A stretch of 64,000 nucleotides of DNA from JADJEK01 sp052034255. GTDB taxonomy: Bacteria > Planctomycetota > B15-G4 > JADJEK01. Position numbers and translations under genes: made by a program. Of the stretch, positions 7,351 to 13,817 are shown in pieces. How positions within the stretch are numbered: the stretch's first letter is position 1; each line of letters starts with the position of its first letter. The notes under the pieces were generated by a model. The model did no database searches and was not told where the DNA came from. It saw only the letters and a list, made by a program, of their open reading frames with translations. The stretch lies in assembly GCA_052034255.1 (NCBI GenBank), contig JBPOIU010000067.1:1-64000 (forward strand), read 5' to 3'.

Positions 7351-9303
7351 ATGGCACTCGCTTGGCTCGACTGGCTCGTCGTCGTCGCGTACGTCGCGTT
7401 CGCCCTTTGGGTCGGCGTGCGCTTCACGGGGCGCGCATCCGAAGGCGTGAACGAGTTCTTCCTCTCGGGTCGCCGACTGCCGTGGTGGATGGCGGGTACG
7501 TCGATGGTCGCGACCACGTTCGCGGCCGACACGCCTCTCGTCATCACCGGCTGGGTGCGCGACTACGGCGTGTGGAAAAACTGGCAGTGGTGGTGCTTCG
7601 CCGTCTGCGGGTTCTTCACGGCGTTCCTGTTCGCGCGCATGTGGCGCCGTGCCGAGATCATGACCACGGCCGAACTCGCCGAGCAACGCTACGGCGAGAA
7701 GAGCGCGCGCGTCTTGCGCGGCTTCCTCGGCACGTACCACACGTTGATCACGAACGTCATCACGCTGGCGTGGGTGTTGCTCGCGGCAGGCAAGATCAGC
7801 GAAGTGCTGGTCGACGTGCCCAAGGAATGGGCGATCGGCGCGTGCTGCGCGGTGACTCTCACGTATTCGCTGTTGTCGGGCCTGTGGGGCGTCGTTCTCA
7901 CCGACCTCACGCAGTTCGCGATGGCGATGCTCGGGGCGATCGCGCTCGCGGTGATCGTGTGGACGCACACGGGCGGTTCGGCGGCCGTGCTCGATGCGGT
8001 CGCGAGCGGCGTCATTCCCGCGGAGCGCCTCGCGTTCATCCCGCCGACGGGGCCGGGCTCGCCGTTCGACGCGAGCTTCTGGACGGCGCCGGTCGTCGCG
8101 TTCGCGGTGTACATCGGCCTCCAATGGTGGGCGTACGAAGCGGTCGACGGCGGTGGCTACGTCGTCCAACGCATCAGCGCCTGCAAGGACGAGCGCCACG
8201 GCGTGCTCGCGCAGATCTGGTTCCAAGTCGCGCACAACGCGCTGCGTCCGTGGTGCTGGATCGTCGTCGCGCTCGCGTCGCTGCTCGTCATGCCGACCGT
8301 CGAGCACGCTGCGCCGGTCGCCGGCACCGTCGTCACGGCGACCCCAGGTCGCATCGAGATCGCGCCATCCGCGGGGACCGACCCCATCGTCGTCGCGTGG
8401 GACGAGACGCGTGAACTCGCCCCGCTCCTGACGGTCAAGCCCGGCGACGTCGTCGGTGCGGGCCAACTCGTCGCGCGCAGCGACTCCGAGCGTGCGTATC
8501 CCGAGATGATGGCGCGCTACCTGCCCGTCGGATTGCTCGGGCTCGTGGTCGCGTCGTTGCTCGCGGCGCTGATGTCGACGATCGACACGCACGTCAATCT
8601 CGCGAGTTCGTTCTTCGTCAACGACGTCTACCGGCGCTTCCTCGTGCGAGGACGCGGCGATCGCCATTACGTCGCCGCGGCGCGGTGGTCGGGCCTCGGG
8701 GTCATGGCGCTAGCAGGAATCGTGGCGTCGCAAGCCGACTCTATTCGCGGCCTGTTCACGTTCTTCCTCGCGTTCATGGGCGGAGTCGGCGCGGTCTACG
8801 TGCTGCGCTGGACGTGGTGGCGCGTGCGCGCGACGACGGAGATCGCCGCGATGCTCACGTCGTCGCTGACGACGGTGGTTCTCACGCACGCCGACATCGA
8901 GTGGCGGCTCGGTCCGTTCGCCGATCACGGTGCGCTGACGGACGAAGGTCGACTCGTCCTGGTCGTCCTCGCGTCGACGATCGCCGCGGTGCTCGTCACG
9001 ATCTTCGGCAAGGCGCCGGATCCGGCGAAGCTCGTCGCGTTCTATCGCAAGGTCCGTCCGTTGGGTTTCTGGGGCCCAGTCGCCGCGCTCGCGCCCGACG
9101 TCGTGCGGCCGCGCGAGGCGCGCTTCGTGCTACTCGGCGTGGTCGGCGGACTCGCGGCGACGTTCGGGCTCGTGTTCACGATCGGCGAAGCCTTGTACGG
9201 CAGCGCGGCGGGAATCTCGATCAGCGCGATCGTCGCGATCACGGGCACCGTCGCGGCGGTCATCGCAGTGCGCGCGATCACGCCCGCGACAGCACGCGGA
9301 TGA
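7351..9303 (+). CDS. Sodium/solute symporter (SSS/SLC5 family)
   Basis: 650 residues, with about 13-14 hydrophobic segments. It starts at the ATG at 7351, because the first membrane helix begins immediately (LAWLDWLVVVAYVAFALWVG); the frame is open upstream but reads as non-coding. Family signs are FFLSGRRLPWWMAGTSMVATTFAADTP near residue 32 and LLAALMSTIDTHVNLASSFFVNDVYRRF near residue 400. The substrate cannot be told from sequence; sugar, amino acid and organic-acid carriers all occur in the family. A soluble insert of about 60 residues (about 320-385) between two helices contains VKPGDVVGAGQLVAR, resembling a biotinyl/lipoyl-type hairpin. The gene stands alone, with a REP palindrome before it and the repeat island after it. 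Confidence 0.88.
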   Translation: MALAWLDWLVVVAYVAFALWVGVRFTGRASEGVNEFFLSGRRLPWWMAGTSMVATTFAADTPLVITGWVRDYGVWKNWQWWCFAVCGFFTAFLFARMWRRAEIMTTAELAEQRYGEKSARVLRGFLGTYHTLITNVITLAWVLLAAGKISEVLVDVPKEWAIGACCAVTLTYSLLSGLWGVVLTDLTQFAMAMLGAIALAVIVWTHTGGSAAVLDAVASGVIPAERLAFIPPTGPGSPFDASFWTAPVVAFAVYIGLQWWAYEAVDGGGYVVQRISACKDERHGVLAQIWFQVAHNALRPWCWIVVALASLLVMPTVEHAAPVAGTVVTATPGRIEIAPSAGTDPIVVAWDETRELAPLLTVKPGDVVGAGQLVARSDSERAYPEMMARYLPVGLLGLVVASLLAALMSTIDTHVNLASSFFVNDVYRRFLVRGRGDRHYVAAARWSGLGVMALAGIVASQADSIRGLFTFFLAFMGGVGAVYVLRWTWWRVRATTEIAAMLTSSLTTVVLTHADIEWRLGPFADHGALTDEGRLVLVVLASTIAAVLVTIFGKAPDPAKLVAFYRKVRPLGFWGPVAALAPDVVRPREARFVLLGVVGGLAATFGLVFTIGEALYGSAAGISISAIVAITGTVAAVIAVRAITPATARG

Positions 9304-9397
9304 CGCGAGGCCAGGAACGGCCGACGAAGCCGTCTGGCGTGAACAGGTCGCCGAACTCGAGGCTGTTCGTCGCGAATGCCACGATCGACCCCGACAC
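9278..9397 (-). pseudogene. Possible remnant or micro-ORF opposite the symporter end
   Basis: On the minus strand from a GTG at 9397, a 39-codon frame runs to a TGA at 9278-9280. It overlaps the last 26 bases of the symporter gene. The product begins VSGSIVAFATNSLEFGD and ends RSWPRVIRVLSRA. About 34 of 39 codons end in G or C, as in real genes here, and the composition looks protein-like. The frame is closed upstream by TAG inside the adjoining 37-bp repeats. It may therefore be the 3' end of a gene whose upstream part was lost when the repeats arose. No family recognised. Confidence 0.35.
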
Positions 9398-9426
9398 CCG
9401 AACGGCGGTGACCGGTGACGGCGACC

Positions 9427-9537
9427 CGGACAAGATTGCCGCCGGCTATTTCGTCCGGGTAGCCGGACAAGATTGCCGCCGGCTATTTCGTCCGGGTAGC
9501 CGGACAAGATTGCCGGCGGCTACTTCGTTCGGGCTAC
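9427..9537. repeat. Three tandem copies of a 37-bp unit
   Basis: Units start at 9427, 9464 and 9501. The first two are nearly identical and the third is diverged in its second half. Each begins CGGACAAGATTGCCG and contains an internal inverted repeat (CCGGCTA with TAGCCGG) able to form a stem. The period is 37, not a multiple of three, so a coding repeat would shift frame at each copy. It looks like a structural or mobile-type repeat. Confidence 0.8.
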
Positions 9538-9671
9538 ACCATGACGGTTCAACGACTTGCGCGATCGCGTCCAAACGATGGACGCGCCACGCCTCAGCAG
9601 AGCCATGGCGCGGAGCGACCCTTCCTCGGTTTCAGGCCGCACGCTCGTCAGAAGAAAACCACTCCGTCGCC

Positions 9672-9867
9672 AAGGGACGTCGTGACCGGCTCTCGCAGCG
9701 GCCTCTCAGCAGCCCGCCGCAGCTGTGGCGATCCGCTGTACGCGTCTCGTTAATACGTCATCCGAGGTGAGATCCACAGGGGTCGCCAGCTACGCCGTCG
9801 AGAAGCCACCCCTGCGCCCCTGTGAGAAGGTGAGAGGCCGCTGCGAGAGCCGGTCACGACGTCCCTT
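9672..9867. mobile_element. MITE-like element with perfect 37-bp terminal inverted repeats
   Basis: Positions 9672-9708 (starting AAGGGACGTCGTGACCGG) are the exact reverse complement of 9831-9867. The 122-base centre has further, weaker complementarity (AGCTGTGGCGATCC near 9722 against AGCTGGCGACC read backward from 9791), so the element could fold into one long cruciform. There is no open frame for a transposase. A 196-bp, non-coding element with perfect ends fits a non-autonomous transposable element. No clear target-site duplication was seen at the ends. Confidence 0.55.
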
Positions 9868-9907
9868 CGCGTGAAGTCCCCCGAGCGGCCCCAGGGCGGA
9901 AGGGATT

Positions 9908-9948
9908 CCCAAGGGAAGGCCCGCTCGCTGGTAGGGCCTTCCCTTGGG
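9908..9948. repeat. Perfect 15-bp-stem hairpin
   Basis: Arms 9908-9922 (CCCAAGGGAAGGCCC) and 9934-9948 are exact reverse complements around an 11-base loop. The hairpin lies between the MITE-like element and the G-rich hairpin array. No gene ends nearby, so it is more likely part of the repeat island than a terminator. Confidence 0.75.
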
Positions 9949-9982
9949 TCGTGCGCGCCCCCCGCGGGCGCGCGCACCGGGC

Positions 9983-10148
9983 GCGGGGGACTGCGTCCCC
10001 CGCCTCGCCTTCGGCGTCGAGCAACGCGGTACCGCCTTCGGCGCCTGTGAGCGGGGGCGCGGGGGCCTTCGGCCCCCGCCTCGCCTCGGCGCCCGAGCGG
10101 GCGCCGGGCCATGCGGCCCGAGCGGACGTCGGGCCATGCGGCCCGAGC
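9983..10148. repeat. Array of G-rich hairpins with conserved CTCGC spacers
   Basis: GCGGGGGAC-TGC-GTCCCCCGC (9983-10003) and GCGGGGGCC-TTC-GGCCCCCGC (10059-10079) are each followed by CTCGC. The second leads into GGCGCCC-GAGC-GGGCGCC (10088-10105). Two direct copies of CGGGCCATGCGGCCCGAGC follow at 10105 and 10130. The order matches 48-95 at the other end of the window, which shows this is a dispersed composite repeat. Confidence 0.7.
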
Positions 10149-10233
10149 CCGCTTTCGGTATGAACGCGGCCCAGGCCGCCCGGTGTGGAGTGGCCGCGGT
10201 CGTTGGCCTTGCCGTTGGCGTGCACCCATCGCG

Positions 10234-12072
10234 ATGGACTCCCTGCCGAATTGGCCGATCCTGTTCGTCGCGGCGCTCTGCGTCGTCCTCGGCGCTGCAC
10301 TGCTCGCGGCCGCTTCGCTGCGCGGCGGCTGCGGCCGCCGAGAACTGGGCGTCGCGGCGCTCTGCGTCGCCACCTTCGCGGCGCTCGCGCTCGGGCTTCC
10401 CGTCACGCCCTGGGCGTTGCTGCTCGCGGCCCTCGGTGCCGGTCTCACTCTGCTCGCCGCGTCGCGCGGCGGCGGCCCGGTTGCTCCGCTGCTTCGGCCG
10501 CGCGTCGTCGCCGGGATCGCGCTGAGTGCTGCGTGGCTCGGGCTCGCCGCCGCGGTGCTCGTCGACTCCACGCGCGCGATTCCGCCGATCGAAGAGTCGT
10601 TCCGCTCGGAGCCCATCACCGCGGAGCCCCTCGTCCAGGACGCCGTCAAGAACCTGACGTTCGGCGACGTCATCGCGCTGCCGGGATGGTGGGGCGACTT
10701 CGAGCTGTCGCTGCGCGTGCGTTTCGACGGCCCGTCGGCGCTCGAAGTGCGCCTGCGCAGCCCGGCCCCGGATCAAGCCGCAGGCGTCGTGCTGTTCATC
10801 GGCGAGGATCCGGTGTTCCGCACCGGATTCGCCCGCGAGAGCGCCACCCGCATCGAGCGCATCGGCTCGCAACGCGAAGCGTTGAGCGCGCAGCTCGCGT
10901 TCCCCGAGCGCCGTCTGCGTATTCGCGCGCGCGGAGACCGCCTGGAGGCGACGATCGACGGCGTCGACGGGCTCGTGGCGCAAGCGAACGACGCGACGTT
11001 TCGCTCCGGCCGCATCCTGCTGACGCCGGTGCATGGCAACGTCAGGATCGACGAGGTCCGCGTGCGTCCCGAGCCACAGCCGGCCTTCGAGCCGCCGCGC
11101 GGCGGCGTGCGATGGGGTTGGTTGGCGCTCGTGCTCGCGGTCGTCGCGGCGACGCTGAGCGCGACGGAACGCACGTCCGCGTGGGCCTGGTCATCGGTGC
11201 TCGCGGCCGCGATCGGAGTGGGCCTGGTGCTCGCGCGCCATGAATCGACGATCGCGCGCACCTTCGCCGGGCAAGTCGTCGCGTTCGCCGCTGGCGCCGC
11301 GTTCCTGACCAGCCTCGGCTCGCGCGGCAGCAGCGCGGCGCGCACCGCGCATCTGCTGCTCGCCTGCGTGGTGATCGCCGCGCCGTTCCTCTGCACGCAA
11401 CGCGATCCGCGCGCGTTGTTCAGCGCTCCGCCGTGCGAGGTCACGGCGTTCCAAGGCGATCGCTCCGAGCCGCGCGCCGCGTGGCGCCTGCATAGCGCGC
11501 TGCGGGCCGCGCCCGAGTTCGTCGCGCTGCGTCGCATCGGCAAGCAGCCATGGAGCGCAGTGGAACCGAAGGGCGCCGCGACGCTGGTGCTCGGCGAGCC
11601 CGATGCCCTGATCGAAGCCAGTCCGTGGTTCAAGGCTCTGCCGCAAGCGTTCGTCCTCCCCGCCGTCGCGGACCCTTGGGCGCTGCGTGCGCTGCTGCTC
11701 GGGCCGGCGGTCGAACCGACCGCGCGCGGCGTCGTCGTGTTCGCCGGTGAGTCCCTGCTCGGCGCTCCGACGCGTCCGGCCGCGTTCCATCTCGAGCCCG
11801 AAGCCGGGCCATTCCGCGCGACCGTGCCGTGGCTGTTGCGCGCGGAATACGCGCGCCCGTGCGTCCCCGACGTCGCCGAGGTCGTCACGCCGCTCGCGCA
11901 GGCGATGGCGACGTTCGGTGTGCCGACCGTGCTCGTGGTGTCGACCGACTCCGACGCCACGTTCGCCGCTGCGCGCGAGGCGGCGGCCGCCGCCGGGGTC
12001 ACCGCGCTGCGTGGCCGATCGAGCGACCTGGGCAACCAACTGCGCGCCGCGCTCCAGAGCAAACCGCGATGA
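10234..12072 (+). CDS. Membrane protein with LamG-like extracytoplasmic domain, function unknown
   Basis: 612 residues. The start at 10234 is chosen because hydrophobic helices begin at once (WPILFVAALCVVLGAALLAA); upstream frame is repeat-derived. Four or five N-terminal helices come first. Residues about 150-285 are beta-rich with the FDGPSALEVRLRS ... GRILLTPVHGNVRIDEVRV pattern of LamG/DUF1080-like sandwiches. Further helices follow (about 290-400), then a soluble C-terminal alpha-beta region ending in an alanine-rich helix. No catalytic residues are recognisable. The stop overlaps the next start (ATGA at 12069-12072), so the two genes are translationally coupled and probably act together, plausibly in envelope or exopolysaccharide assembly given the Wzy-like gene beyond. 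That role is inference. Confidence 0.68.
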   Translation: MDSLPNWPILFVAALCVVLGAALLAAASLRGGCGRRELGVAALCVATFAALALGLPVTPWALLLAALGAGLTLLAASRGGGPVAPLLRPRVVAGIALSAAWLGLAAAVLVDSTRAIPPIEESFRSEPITAEPLVQDAVKNLTFGDVIALPGWWGDFELSLRVRFDGPSALEVRLRSPAPDQAAGVVLFIGEDPVFRTGFARESATRIERIGSQREALSAQLAFPERRLRIRARGDRLEATIDGVDGLVAQANDATFRSGRILLTPVHGNVRIDEVRVRPEPQPAFEPPRGGVRWGWLALVLAVVAATLSATERTSAWAWSSVLAAAIGVGLVLARHESTIARTFAGQVVAFAAGAAFLTSLGSRGSSAARTAHLLLACVVIAAPFLCTQRDPRALFSAPPCEVTAFQGDRSEPRAAWRLHSALRAAPEFVALRRIGKQPWSAVEPKGAATLVLGEPDALIEASPWFKALPQAFVLPAVADPWALRALLLGPAVEPTARGVVVFAGESLLGAPTRPAAFHLEPEAGPFRATVPWLLRAEYARPCVPDVAEVVTPLAQAMATFGVPTVLVVSTDSDATFAAAREAAAAAGVTALRGRSSDLGNQLRAALQSKPR

Positions 12073-13805
12073 GGGCGCTGGCTCGCGTCTCGCCGCGCGT
12101 TTGGGTCGGCCTCGCCTTCGCGTTCGTCGGCTGGCAGACGCTTTTCGACTACGACATCGGCCTCGCGCTCGCGAACGGTCGCTGGATGTTCGAGCACGTC
12201 GCGGTGCCGACGACGAACGTGTTCTCGCCGCATTTCGAGTCGTTCCCGTGGGTCAACGACAAGTGGCTGTTCCACGGCCTCGCGCACCTCTTGATCGACG
12301 GCATCGGACCGCTCGCCGCGAAGCTCGTGCGGTGCGCCGTGTTGTTCGTGCTCGGGTTCACGATCGCGGCGCCGTGCACCGCCTGGACTCCATTCCTCGG
12401 CTTCACCGCGCTGCTCGCGGCGCACGAGCGCTTCGGCTTCCGACCCGAACTCCTGACGTTGACGTTCGTGGCCTTTTTCATTCGGCTGCTGGCGCGCAAA
12501 TACGCGTTGACGCGCAAGGGTTTCGTCGCGCTTTGCGTCGTCCAGGTCGTCTGGGTCAACGTGCATGGCTTCTGGGTCGTCGGGCCGATCCTCGCGGCGG
12601 CGACCGCGGTGGGCGCGTGGCTCGACGGCCGGCTGCGATCCGAGCCGCGTGACGATGCCAAAGCGCGCTGGGCGTTGCCGTTCGCGCTCGTCGCGTGCGC
12701 GTTCGTCAACCCGTACGGTCTCGCGCTCGTGCGTTCGCCGATCGACATCCTGCTCGACTTGAAGGCGAACAAGGACGTCTACGCGGCGACGATCACCGAG
12801 TTCGTGCCGCCGTGGTCCGCGTTCGACGTGCTGCCGTACGACCTGCTCGCCTATCGCGTGCTGGCGATCGTCGCGCTGCTCGCGGCGCTCGGCTGCGGCA
12901 AGCGCCTGCGGCTGGTCGAAGTGCTTCCGCTGCTCGCCCTGTTCGCGATGTCGCTCGAGATCCGACGCAACGCCGCGCCGTTCGCGGTCGCGGCCGTGCC
13001 GATCGTCGCGGTGTGGCTGACGCGCGTGCGCGGGGTCGAGCGACCGCGTCGCGTCGCCGTCGGCGCGGGGGCGCTGGTGGCCGCGTTCATCGCGGCCGCG
13101 CACGTCACCGATCATCTGTACGTGCACGACGGACTCGATCGGTCGTTCTTCGAGCGCAACGAGCACCGCCTGTCACCGCGAATCGAGTGCGCGTGGATGC
13201 TCGAGCGATTGCCGGATGCGCCGTTGTTCAACTCGTTCTCGTTCGGCTCGACGTTCCAGGGCGTCGCGTATCCACGTCGGCGCGCGTTCATCGACGGCAA
13301 CACGGCGGGCTACCCGGTTCGCTTCCTCGCGGAGTACGCCGAGTTCGTGACGGCTCGCGGCGACGCGGCCGCGTTCGTCCGCCGCTATGGCATCGAGCAG
13401 TGCTTGATGAAGCCGGGGCATCCGGTGCTGTTCGAGCTGCTGAAGCTCGGTTTCCATCCGGTGTTCGGCCACGCGCAGGCGGTCGTGCTCGTGGCGGACG
13501 ATCCGCGGTACCGCGCGGTCGTCGCCGCGACCGACGTCGCTCGGGACGTGTTCCCCGGTCCAGCCGGAGTGTTCGCGCGCGCGGACCTCGGGTTGGCGCT
13601 GTGGCGTGCCGGCCGCTTCGACGAGGCGCTGCGCATCCTCGATGCGGCGCTCGCCGAGCGTGAGCTGCCTCTGCTGCACTTCCGCCGCGCCCTCGCGCTG
13701 CACGCGCTGTCGCGCACCGACGAAGCGAAGGCTGCGGCCGCGCGCGCGCTGGCGTTGGACCCGGGACTCGCGCAGGCCGCGGATTGGCTCAGTCGATTGC
13801 GTTGA
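12069..13805 (+). CDS. Polytopic membrane protein with C-terminal TPR, glycosyltransferase-C-like
   Basis: 578 residues. The ATG at 12069 overlaps the upstream stop. About ten membrane helices are spread through residues 5-360. An early pattern of acidic residues between helices (DYDIGLALANGRW, then PWVNDKWLFHG) recalls GT-C-type glycosyltransferases, which use a polyprenyl-linked sugar at the outer face of the membrane. I see no diagnostic motif, so this stays tentative. The last roughly 90 residues form TPR helices (FARADLGLALWRAGRFDEAL, then HFRRALALHALSRTDEAK). It ends 12 bases before the convergent Wzy/TPR gene, which has a similar plan of membrane region plus TPR. A shared role in surface glycan assembly is plausible but unproven. 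Confidence 0.7.
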   Translation: MRALARVSPRVWVGLAFAFVGWQTLFDYDIGLALANGRWMFEHVAVPTTNVFSPHFESFPWVNDKWLFHGLAHLLIDGIGPLAAKLVRCAVLFVLGFTIAAPCTAWTPFLGFTALLAAHERFGFRPELLTLTFVAFFIRLLARKYALTRKGFVALCVVQVVWVNVHGFWVVGPILAAATAVGAWLDGRLRSEPRDDAKARWALPFALVACAFVNPYGLALVRSPIDILLDLKANKDVYAATITEFVPPWSAFDVLPYDLLAYRVLAIVALLAALGCGKRLRLVEVLPLLALFAMSLEIRRNAAPFAVAAVPIVAVWLTRVRGVERPRRVAVGAGALVAAFIAAAHVTDHLYVHDGLDRSFFERNEHRLSPRIECAWMLERLPDAPLFNSFSFGSTFQGVAYPRRRAFIDGNTAGYPVRFLAEYAEFVTARGDAAAFVRRYGIEQCLMKPGHPVLFELLKLGFHPVFGHAQAVVLVADDPRYRAVVAATDVARDVFPGPAGVFARADLGLALWRAGRFDEALRILDAALAERELPLLHFRRALALHALSRTDEAKAAAARALALDPGLAQAADWLSRLR

Positions 13806-13817
13806 GCGCGACGTGCG

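Larger units (their letters stand above)
9304..10233. other. Non-coding repeat island, about 930 bases
   Basis: This is the longest stretch without a convincing gene in the window. From left to right it holds the mini-ORF tail, a three-unit 37-bp tandem repeat, a 196-bp element bounded by perfect 37-bp inverted repeats, a 15-bp-stem hairpin, and an array of G-rich hairpins up to about 10148. The open frames here read as arginine/glycine/proline-rich translations of the repeats and should not be called genes. No transposase, integrase or phage gene is present. Confidence 0.75.

Noticed and set aside
9541..9753. 70-codon plus-strand frame in the repeat island
   Set aside because: Its second half is translated from one arm of the 37-bp inverted repeat (the same residues appear antisense from the other arm), there is no ribosome site, and it has no gene-like codon bias.
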